This document shows positions 55,195-64,000 of a DNA stretch of 64,000 nt, piece after piece. The first letter of the stretch is position 1. Every line of letters starts with the position of its first letter. The notes beneath the pieces are model-generated. The model was not told the DNA's origin, did no database searches, and saw only the letters and a program-made list of their open reading frames with translations. Origin of the DNA: Cephalopachus bancanus (lineage: Eukaryota; Chordata; Mammalia; Primates; Tarsiidae). The stretch spans positions 1 to 64,000 of the forward strand of contig JAPVLO010000994.1 in assembly GCA_027257055.1 (NCBI GenBank). The letters run 5' to 3'. Both the position numbers and the translations under genes were made by a program.

Positions 55195-55762
55195 GACTCA
55201 TTCTAACTTTGGAAATTCTTAATATTTCAGTGTTTTAAAAATGTTTCTATATCAATGTTTGTATTTAGCATCAAATGAAAATCAAATAATATAATAACAT
55301 GTCTGTAGCAGCATTATTCACAGTTGCCAAAAGGTGGAAACAACCTAAATATTCATATCAACTACTGAATGGGTAAACCAAATATGGTATATCCATGCAA
55401 TGGAATATTATACAGCCATTTAGAAGACTGAAGTACTGATACATACTACATCATGGATAAGCCTTGGAAACATGCTTTATGAAAAAAAGCCATCTCAGAA
55501 AGACTACAACAGTCATGAGTCCTTTTATAGAAATGTCCAGAATAGGCAAATATATAGAGACAGAAAATAGTGAGTGCTTGCCTAGGACTGGTGTTGGAGG
55601 GACTAGAGGGGTAGTTGATAACAGGCACAGGGTTTCTTTTTGGAATGATGAAAATGTTCTGGGATTAGATAGTGGTAACAGATACACAGTCCTGTGAATA
55701 CACTAAAACTCACTGAATTGTACACTTTAAATGGATGCATTTTGTGGTATGTAAATTAATTA
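55075..55762 (+). mobile_element. L1M 3' end, sense
   Basis: GACCCAGCAATTCCATTCATAGG, GCAGCATTATTCACAGTTGCC, GGTATATCCATGCAATGGAATATT, GAAATGTCCAGAATAGGCAAAT and AATTGTACACTTTAAATGGATGC. It covers the ORF2 terminus and 3' end and contains the TG repeat at 55141-55191. Confidence 0.92.
55141..55191 (+). repeat. (TG)n microsatellite
   Basis: About 25 uninterrupted TG units inside an L1 3' end. Confidence 0.97.
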
Positions 55763-56084
55763 TTATGATTATTTTTTGCATCAGAATCCAGCAGGTCGAG
55801 GTTGCAGTGGCAACATTACTCTGTCCCCCAGGCTGGAGTACAGTGGCAAACTCACGGCCACTGCAACCTCAACCTGCTGGACTCTGGCGATCCTTCTGCC
55901 TCAACCTTCCAATTAGCTGGAACCACTGGCGTGCACCACCACACCCAGCTAAATTTTTGATTCATTGTAGAGACGAGGTCTCACCATGTTGCTCAGGTGG
56001 ATCTTGAAACCCTGAGCTCAGGTAATCCTCTTGCCTCCACCTCCCAAAGTGCTGAGATTACAGGCGTGGACTACTGCGCCCAGC
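55763..56084 (-). mobile_element. Alu, antisense, with inverted 3' segment
   Basis: The body is antisense from CATTACTCTGTCCCCCAGG to CTGCGCCCAGCT, but 55788-55811 (CCAGCAGGTCGAGGTTGCAGTGG) is right-arm text in sense orientation. Flanks TGTAAATTAA and TGTAAATTAA enclose both, so this looks like one insertion. Confidence 0.9.
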
Positions 56085-56183
56085 TGTAAATTAAATTTTA
56101 GTTGAAAAAGTTGAGGGAACATGTCTGGATGGGGAACAAGCAACATGTTCAGCAGCACTTTACTTTCGAGAGTTTCTTTTCAG

Positions 56184-56467
56184 TTTTTTTTTTTGAGTTG
56201 GAGTCTCATTCTGTCACCCAGACTGGAGTGCAATGGCCGCTCCCGGCCACCGCAGCCTCGACCTGCTGGACTCCGGCGATCCTTCCGCCTCAGCCTTCCA
56301 AGTAGCTGGAACTACAGGTACGCGCTACCACACCCGGCTGATTTTTTGATTTATTGTAGAGATGAGGTCTCGCTGCCCAGGCGGGTCTCGAACCCGCAGG
56401 CTCAGGCAATCCACTCACCTCAGCCTTCCAAAGGCACGGGATTACAGCCTGAGCCACTGAGCCCGGT
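56184..56467 (-). mobile_element. Alu, antisense, 5-nt-deletion subset
   Basis: CTCGCTGCCCAGGCGGG with an exact left-arm hairpin. Perfect target duplication GAGAGTTTCTT. Confidence 0.97.
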
Positions 56468-59400
56468 GAGAGTTTCTTATTTGTAGTACTCTAATGACTC
56501 ATATCAGTGTTTGGTTGATAAGGGATGGAAAAAAATCACAAGCTGAACCACTGAAGGCCAGGGTTCTTGTCCTGACCAAATATGTTTCTACTGTCCAACC
56601 TTGTACAGGTTTATCTACGCTTGCAAATCCTTCATTTCCTCTTCTGTGAGCTGAGAAAATTCGATCTCAAGATCTTAAGTCTTTCCAGTTCTTGGTAGCA
56701 AAGTGATCATTTCCTTATTTCCTTACATGCGAGCTATTTCCCTGTTTTCCACTCCCAGAAGATGAAAAGTGATATTGAGAGGTGAGGAATAGGAAAATCC
56801 TTTACATAATAAAATGATTGGGAGTCTTTGGGAAGGGTGAGAGAAAAATGAGTTTTTATGTTTAAAAACAGAAATAAACATTATTTCTCAGACCATTGGG
56901 TGAGGTTCTGAATGTTGTTAATTCCCAATACCTCACCAGGCAGGATATTGACTACTTCTTAGCCAGGCATCTCTCAGCCTCTTTGCCGTGGCATTCCCAG
57001 CTCTCTGTCAGAATAGAAAACCATGCCCGACATTTGTTTTTCCAGAAGGAACACCATGTAGCCTGGTTTTCATGATCTGACTTACCTATTCTTTGTAGTG
57101 GGGGCCAGCTGTGTAGTGGTTGGGAGCTTGAGGGGGTTCAGAGACCCTTTCTAGGATCATAACAGCATTCATTCATCTCTTAGAGAAGAAACAAGGAGTT
57201 TACAAGCTTTCACTGAAAAGTCATGATTGTATAGGTTTTCATGAAATAAAGATGGTGTAAACTATCACACAGGACTGTTTTCAGGATAGCCCTCACAGAG
57301 GATGTTTGTTCCTTCCAGAAATGCTGGCAATATCGTAAGCTGTCCATCCCTTCTGTAGCAAGGCACTACTCTGGTGATTTTGGTGTCTGATCATGCTAAA
57401 AAGTAGGAAATATTAAGAGGGCATTGTTCTAAAGAAATTGTTTCCAAATACCAGTGCTAAGTGCCATCTCTGACCACACACATGTCCATTTAGAAAATGC
57501 TGTATGAAACTGGGAGCAATGCTGGGTTTATATTAAAGTTCAGTCTCCACATCAATGCCATTTAAAATTGTAAAACTATTGTCATTCAGTCAAATATAGG
57601 ACATTTGTGTTGTATTTGTGTTACATGTAGGGTACAGATATGGCATGTGACATTTGGTATGTTGGTATTTTTATCATGAAAAAGAGTGAGCCACTGTTTT
57701 TCCCTGCCTCTTCTCGTCCCTTCTCTGTCTGTATTCTTCAGTGTCTTCATTTCCATTATTGTATTTAATTGGTTATTATTTATAATACTGCCTTATCATT
57801 TTTTCTCATTTGTGAGAGAAGAGCAACTTTTGCTTTTGGACACTCTAATTTAAAGAAAGTGAATGATAAGATATATGCAGTTATGTTTTCCAAAAAACTT
57901 TATTATTTTGGCCTTGAATGTTACCCAGGTTTTGTTCCATTTCATTTCCCTGGAGCACTTAATACATTTTATGACAAAGATCAGCAGTGGTGCTTTTCTG
58001 GTGTGTGTAGTGGCTTGGTCTAAGGCATGTAGTTTGAAAGTTGGCTCTACTTAAGCATCTTTTTTGTTGTTGTTTTCTTGGATGTGTTGGATCTATTTCC
58101 TTCATCGGGTCCAAGTTGTCTTGAAAGAAATCAAGAATGGTGTGAAATGTATTCAGCATAATTTCTCTTTCCAAATGGAAAACTACATGTTTAAAGAAAT
58201 AAATAAGCTTGTTCTAAGAAATAAACCCTATGTTTATGTTTACTTAGCTCTTTTCTTCTAAGTCTTCTGGGATTAATATTTTTGATAATGTGAACCAGCT
58301 GTTTGATGCCCTTTGAAAGGAGTAACAGCCTTGTTGCATGGGTCAGTTTTCTCGTGGTATATCTCCAGCAAGGACATCACACTGAGGTGGAAGGGAAACG
58401 AATGTTCTTTTCTGGAATACTTCAAATGTTATCAATGTATACCAGTTTAATTTAATAAATCACTACATAGGTCTGTTCTCTTTGAATACATCTAGAGCTG
58501 TTGTGAAGCTCTTGAGTTGCAACCAATACCAACTGTTGACCTTTTGCTGGTAGCTTTAAAATGATGTGTTTAGTTTATCTTGCTTTATCTGAAAGGAAAA
58601 TATTATGAGTAAGAGATTTTTCCAGATAATTATTCTTTTACATATCAAGCTATCTTTTAAAAATGTTTCAAATATTTCAATGAAAATATTTCTAAAATAT
58701 TTACTATCCTGTCTTTTTAACACAAGGATAAAAGCCATAATCAGTTAAAGGAGACTCAGGGTCATCATTATGAAAATCATTTAATAAATGGTGCTCTAAT
58801 GCAGCAATGTCCTTAGGGCTCTTTGAAGTATGAGGAACTATTTGCCCCTAAGCTAAATGGCCCCAGACTGTTCTGCTGCTGTTGCTTCTGCCTTCCTTTT
58901 CAGCTGTCACTTCTGCTGTCATTGATTTGGGTTCACTCTTTGTCCCTTTTTAACCCAGGGCAGAACTGAATGTCTAGAAATCAGACAGCAGAGTTGGTTA
59001 AATATGCAACTGCAGTATTTGTGTACAAAATAAAGGCTATGTCCCAGAGGGTGGTTTCAGCCTTCTACAGTAAATTCCATAAACTTTCTTTCTTCTCTTC
59101 TTTTTTAAATTTGATAAACCAAGGCATCCCTCGCTTATTGGGTTTTCCCAGAATTTTAAGTGATGTATAAGAGAGCCGTTGCTATACTTATAGGGGTTTT
59201 TATTGAATAAGTTTAATATATCAGGAGATGTTGAAAAGAACAGTTTTAAAGCCTCCCCATATGCTTGAATAAAATAAATATCATTTCCATCTTTCCACAC
59301 TGAACTTTAATCTATTTTCATTGTCCCTCTCCCCTTTCCTAAAGTAAATAATTGCCCTGCTCTTCTTATCTAACTTCTGAATTGTCCTTATCTTTTTGTG

Positions 59401-59689
59401 TCTTTTAAGATTCAATGATAATATGCAGTAACACTGATATATGATATTTTTCTGTTTTTTTAGCACACTTCATAAATTGTATCCTGAAGGTCCCCTTTAT
59501 TTATATAAATAAGTATGCACTGCCCTTGCACTGCCCACCCGAAGAGCTCTGGTTTATTAGATGAACATAATTTTTCCCTTTTGCCAAAATATTTGGTTTC
59601 TCTCTTCCCTGTAGGCTTTATTTTCATAAATGTGCAGTGATTTCACCTTTATTGTAAAGTTGGCCAGTCTGCTTGATATGGAAATGAGT
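56468..59689. other. Long repeat-poor stretch
   Basis: Over 3 kb with no Alu. A weak MIR-like patch lies near 56570-56690 (CTTCATTTCCTCTTCTGTGAGCTGAG). Frames at 57769-58261 on both strands have no homology I recognise. No gene supported. Confidence 0.45.
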
Positions 59690-60640
59690 CTTACTGGTTT
59701 CTACTTCCCAGGGTCCCTTCTGGAACCCTTCTTATGAATAGGAATCACATTGACAAGCACCAGTCTCTTGGGCACAGTGGCTGTTTGTAAATCCAGCCTA
59801 CACATGTTGGCCAAAACAATTTCACCCTTGAGTTACTTCAAAACTGGCTGGTGGATACCATCTGGTCCCAGTGATTTATCTACTCCTGGTTTGTTGATTA
59901 GATGCAGAGCATCATGTTTACCACTATTTGATCTAGTACCTCTGACCTACCGAGTTCAGTATTCTGGTTTGGGAATACAAATCTCCACACAAGACAAAGA
60001 ATTCATTCAGTCTCTCGACCATCTCCTTTTTAGCCCTGTGACTGTGATTAAGTGGTTCCTTTAAATGGCTTCCTCCCTTTGATACAGCAAAAGAGCCTAG
60101 TACTATTGGCTTTGCAGTCCCTTAAAGTTGTTCCTGCCTAGTTTTTATTTTGTGTTTAACCTGCTCTGCCTTGTAGGATTTGCTCTATTTCCAGTATGGA
60201 CAAACTTTTTATTTTATCAAAGATACCTTCACTTCTTGTTACTCTACTTTTTCACTACGCTGAGGTTCTCTTCTCTCTCCAACTCCCTCCCTCAAAAATG
60301 TAAGTACTTGGGAACACTTATTCTAGAATAACAAGTACATGTTTCTCTTCTTTTTAAACTAGTCTGTAGGCATCTTGAATGTTGTTTACTTTTTGCACTC
60401 TTTTTTCCCTTCCTCAATAATGTTCTTGTTTTATCATAGCTTCTTACTCTAATATAGGAAAAACTATGTGATGGTTTTGTACTTTTCTTTCCACTCCCAT
60501 TATGTTGTTGAATTTAATAGTGCTGTGATCATTACACGTTTGCTTATCCACAGTTACTTCATGTCCTAAGTCCTGTATAAACTACTTAGGACCAAGGCTA
60601 GGGTATCTCCTGGAGTACCCATCTCTTCTTCCCTCGTTTC
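59690..60640 (-). mobile_element. CR1/L3-type LINE, endonuclease end to reverse-transcriptase start
   Basis: On the minus strand 59880-59701 reads LGPDGIHQPVL, then (after a stop) LQTATVPKRLVLVNVIPIHK and KGSRRDPGK. These are the conserved CR1 blocks GPDGIHPRVL, VPxxWKxANVxPIxKKG and DPGNYRP. Upstream on that strand (about 60540-60490) comes VDKQTCNDHSTIKFNNIMG, the SDHxxIxF end of the endonuclease domain. In-frame stops and frameshifts show it is dead. Mammalian L3/CR1 copies are usually very old. Confidence 0.82.
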
Positions 60641-61318
60641 CCTCCATTGCCACTACTATTCTAGAAACACTTGTTCAAGAAGTAATCATTTTTTCATCTC
60701 TCAAACCTTGGTGAATATTGTGCTGATGATTTTTTTTCTTCATGTCTGTGAATCTTATGCACAAATGTAAGAGGATAATGGAGAAAAATCTATAGTACCA
60801 GTTTAAAGCCAAGTAGAGGAAGACCTATTTGACAGAAATATTTAAGACACAAAGAGAATATAAGGAGGTGATCAGGTGATAAACTGACAGACGCTCTGAG
60901 GTCGATATACTCTCATCAGCAACATCAAAAAAATCAGCACTTAAATGCATCACAATTGTGCAGGGAGCTGTCATTTCCATCTTTGTTCTCCCTTCCTTTG
61001 ATGTGATAGGGCACAAACTCCCTTCATCTCAGGGTGGATTTTTTTTGGGGGGGTTTCATTTGACATACATTTATCCTTAGTCTAAATTTCCAAATCATCG
61101 GCCTTTATTTCATAGAGCAGAGGGTTCTTTCAACAAAATCGTTGGCTATTAGGAAGAAATTGATCATATCAGGATAGTACAGTAGACATAGTGCATACTC
61201 ATAAGTACATACATTTTTTTTAAAGGTCGGATGCATATCTAAGTAAGCAAATAGGAATGTCTTATTTTAATCTTTTGGATTATATTCCTAAGTATAGGAA
61301 TTCTAAGATACAAACAAA

Positions 61319-61319
<1 letters not shown>
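60641..61319. other. Non-repetitive stretch
   Basis: Unique AT-rich sequence. A T8G7-like run at 61040-61053. Confidence 0.5.

Positions 61320-61372
<53 letters not shown>
61320..61372 (+). repeat. (CA)n microsatellite
   Basis: About 24 uninterrupted CA units followed by TATATATG. Confidence 0.97.
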
Positions 61373-61374
<2 letters not shown>

Positions 61375-61497
61375 GTAGAAATACTTGGATATTGCTGCAA
61401 AGTTGATTTCCCAAAAGATTAGACTATTTAAAATTGCAGATATTTGACCTGTTTGGCTTAAAATAATGGCAACCTCATAAGACTCTACCTTTTTGTC

Positions 61498-61792
61498 TTT
61501 TTTGGGGGGGTGGGGATGGAGTCTCACTCTGTTGCCCAGGCTAGAGTGCAGTGGCATACTCATGGCTACCGAAGCCTCAACCTGCTGGACTCAGGCCATC
61601 CTTCTGCCTTAGCCTTCCAAGTAGCTAGAACTACAGGTGTATGCCACCACATCCAGCTAATTTTTTGGTTTATTGTAGAAATAGGTCTTGCCAAGTTGCC
61701 CAGGACAGTCTTAAATCCCTGGGCTCAGACAGTCCTCTTACCTCAGGCTCCCAAAGTGTTGGGATTACAGGCATGAGCCACCATGCCCGGCC
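61498..61792 (-). mobile_element. Alu, full length, antisense
   Basis: Tail complement TTTTTTGGGGGGGTGGGGATGG is mutated to G. Target duplication TAAGACTCTACCTTTT/TAAGAATCTATCTTT. Confidence 0.94.
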
Positions 61793-62159
61793 TAAGAATC
61801 TATCTTTAATAGTTTGTTTTCTACTAATCTCAAAACTTTTAACAGAGCCATTTTAAAACGAAAGAAAAAATGCTCTAACCTGTAGCTCCAGGGCAGTATT
61901 ACAGGCTTTAGCCTGAATTTTTATCAAGGGACAGTTTTGTGTTTCTGCTAAATAAAGGTAAATAGCTGTTTGGTCTGTAATTTTTAAAAATAAGTACTTC
62001 CTAAGACAAGGAATAGTAACAGTAATAATAATAGCAACAACAGGTAAACAAAAATGCTCTTCTGTAGGTTAAACATAGCTGAACCCTGAAACATAGAAAG
62101 TGATCCCCTTCCTGAGAAATATGTAGCATCTTCTGATGTCAGTGGTCTTAATAATAGTT
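61793..62159. other. Non-repetitive stretch
   Basis: Unique AT-rich sequence. Confidence 0.5.
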
Positions 62160-62560
62160 ACTGGTGATTAAGGCACTATATAAATTTAATGTTTCCAGCA
62201 ACACTGAGGTAGATTCTGTTCTTGTTTCCATTTTAAAGAAGATGAAATAGGCTCAGGGAAGTTAAAAGACTGGACAAAACTTGCGCAGATGATAAGCAAC
62301 AGAACTAAGCCTAAGCCGGCTGCAGTGGTGCATGCCTGAAGTCCCAGTTCCTTGGAGACTGAGGTGGGTGGATCCCTTGAGTACAGGAGGTCAAGGCTGC
62401 AGTGAGTTATGATTGTGCTACTGCATGCACTCCAGCCTGGACAACAGAGCAGGACTTCATCTCTAAAAAAACATAAAGAAAAATGAAGAACTCAACCTAA
62501 ACTGAGGCCTATTTAACTCTGAAGCCCTATGCTTTCCATATAGCATGATGCCTCACTGCC
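62160..62560 (-). mobile_element. MIR, antisense, split by an Alu monomer
   Basis: GGTAGATTCTGTTCTTGTTTCCATTTTAAAGAAGATGAAATAGGCTCAGG and AAACTTGCGCAGATGATAAGCAACAGAACTAAGCC, resumed at 62500 with GAGGCCTATTTAACTCTGAAGCCC, are MIR complement. Confidence 0.75.
62314..62483 (+). mobile_element. Free Alu monomer (FLAM type) inside MIR
   Basis: GCCGGCTGCAGTGGTGCATGCC, GGCTGCAGTGAGTTATGATTG, CAGGACTTCATCTCTAAAAA. Flanks AGAACTAAGCCTAA and AGAACTCAACCTAA are its target duplication. Confidence 0.88.
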
Positions 62561-62739
62561 ACAAAAAACAGAAAGATCCAATCAGAACGTTTATAGCTCA
62601 TTTCCTACACTCTTCTAACATGTATACTATACAGTATGTAGTTAGATAGCAAATTATGCTCCAGACAAGCTTTTCTGTTCATACTCAAGTTTCCTACTTA
62701 TGAACTGTTCTGATTGAGGATTCTTGGTGATACAGAATA

Positions 62740-63238
62740 TCTTAGTCCATTTGTGTTGCTACAAAGAAATGCCCAAGCCTGGGTAATTCATAAAGAAAAG
62801 AGGTTTATAGCCGGGCTCGGTGGCTCAGCCTGTAATCCCACGCATTGGGAGGCTGAGGTGAGTGGATTGCCTGAGCCCGCAGGTTCGAGACCCACCTGGG
62901 CAACTTGGTGAGCCCTCATCTCTTGCCAAGTTAAACCAAAAAAATTAGCCGGGCGTGGTAGTGCGCGCCTGTAGTTCCAGCTACTTGGAAGGCTGAGGCG
63001 AAAGGATCGCCAGAGCCCAGCAGGTCGAGGCTGCGGTGGCCGGGAGTGGCCACTGCCCTCCAGTCTGGGCAATGGAGTGAGACTCCAACTCAAAAGTAAA
63101 AAGAATGGCACTAAACCATTCATGAGGAACTCAGTCTTGTGATCCAAACACCTCTCACCAGGTCCCACCTCTAACATTGGGGATCAAATTTCAGCATGAA
63201 ACTTGCAGGGGCCAAACAAACTGTATCCAAACCATAAC
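62740..63238 (-). mobile_element. MST/THE1-type MaLR LTR, antisense, internally deleted
   Basis: CTTAGTCCATTTGTGTTGCTAC, CTGGGTAATTCATAAAGAAAAGAGG at one side and CCATTCATGAGGAACTC, CCAAACACCTCTCACCAGGTCCCACC, CAAATTTCAGCATGAAAC, CCAAACCATAACA at the other. About 130 bases of the middle are missing, just where the Alu stands. Confidence 0.82.
62810..63102 (+). mobile_element. Alu in a MaLR LTR, sense
   Basis: Full-length copy with GCCGGGCTCGGTGGCTCAGCC. The linker is altered (TCTCTTGCCAAGTTAAACC). No convincing target duplication: left GAGGTTTATA, right AAAAAGAATGGC. Confidence 0.94.
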
Positions 63239-64000
63239 ATGGAATAAGATAAAGCTCTTGGTTGTTGACTACCTGACCCTTCCTGTTCTGAGTTGCTATT
63301 TATTGATGGGATAGAAAGAAGTTTGGGTTTTGTATGCTATCCCAGGGCTACCAAGTGTGTCAGTGCTATTAGAAAAGTTTTAACCAATAAGCAGAATGCA
63401 TCATGATTATTTCTAAATATAGACTTATTTTGTAATAGTCTCTGATATAAATTCTTTTATATTTCCAGCCACAAATCTTGGAATCATGAGGGTTCATCTC
63501 ATAATAATGAAGCCATGCCTTTTTATAAGAGTATCTCTTCCACTTACCCATACCCACCAAGTCATTAGGCCAAATGGAAGCTTAGACCTGGTGCTACTGA
63601 GCACCTCTTCCAATGTATGCTTATGAAATTTGAGCTTGAACTATGGTTCTTTTGCAAGCTCATTTAATTCTAGTATAGTCATTCTATATAATCGAACTTA
63701 ATTTAGTACAGTAAGTTTGCGTTAGGCTATTTGGTCTTTGCATTGGGCTGTGTTCATTGACATGTATTAAAAATAGAAGCACTCATGGGCAAGTCATAAG
63801 CATGTTTTTCAGATAGCCTGGTGGAACTCATTCTAATTTAGGCAGTTCATTTGCAAAAATCGGGAATTATAATGCTGGACATTTAGTTTCACTTCAGCTT
63901 TTGAAAATGGCCTTTTCCCCCACATTGAAACTGCTTTCAGAAAATGATTTAATGTATGTGCTGCTGTAACACTGCATATAATTTGGGATTATGCTGTCTT
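63239..64000. other. Non-repetitive stretch to window end
   Basis: Unique AT-rich sequence; a 63-codon minus frame at 63369-63560 has no known homology. Confidence 0.5.

Noticed and set aside
59750..60064. 104-codon plus-strand open frame
   Set aside because: It is the antisense shadow of the CR1/L3 reverse transcriptase on the minus strand.
1..64000. Lemur or loris origin
   Set aside because: The Alu copies lack the extra middle-linker segment and the GTGAGCTAGGCTGACGCC right-arm text that I recall for lemur and loris Alus. A search would settle this.

Overview
This window looks like non-coding nuclear DNA of a primate. It is packed with 7SL-derived Alu elements: about 60 full, partial or monomeric copies (roughly 35 minus strand, 25 plus), a little over a quarter of the bases. 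Most belong to a family unlike the Alu of monkeys and apes. Its head reads GCCGGGCTCGGTGGCTCAGCC, its B-box region is GCGGGTTCGAGACCCGC, its middle linker is CTACAATAAATCAAAA, and its end is GACTCCAACTCAAAA. It also lacks the extra middle-linker segment and the right-arm text I associate with lemur and loris Alus. My best inference is a tarsier-like haplorrhine. This rests on memory of Alu families, not on a search.

I found no protein-coding gene, rRNA or tRNA that I can defend. Nearly all long open frames are antisense Alu frames. The window is best read as intergenic or intronic sequence. Older layers can be recognised under the Alus: L2 and MIR copies; two CR1/L3-type LINE fragments (about 1795-2310 plus, 59690-60640 minus); seven pieces of L1 3' ends; MaLR LTRs (7124-7468 plus, 62740-63238 minus); a MER5A split into four pieces by three Alus (3109-4231); and a MER1 element with a perfect 8-bp target duplication (29125-29546).

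A compact Tc1/mariner element lies at 26894-27459. It has terminal inverted repeats matching at 24 of 25 positions, a TA duplication, and the remains of a transposase N-terminus on the minus strand. It is an internal deletion derivative and the least expected mobile element here.

Layout: 1-16 kb is Alu-dense over L2, L3, MER5A and MLT1. 16-20.7 kb is sparse. 20.7-31.9 kb is Alu-dense, with the mariner, MER1 and a triple Alu cluster. 31.9-35.3 kb is an L1 end plus a long unclassified stretch. 35.3-43.8 kb is Alu inserted into L1 and MIR. 43.8-49.6 kb has no Alu and almost no recognisable repeat, so it is the best place to look for conserved regulatory sequence. 49.6-56.5 kb is mixed. 56.5-61.5 kb is sparse, with the L3 copy. 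61.5-64 kb is mixed. The genes do not work together here because none is visible. The interest lies in the Alu family's structure and in the insertion history.
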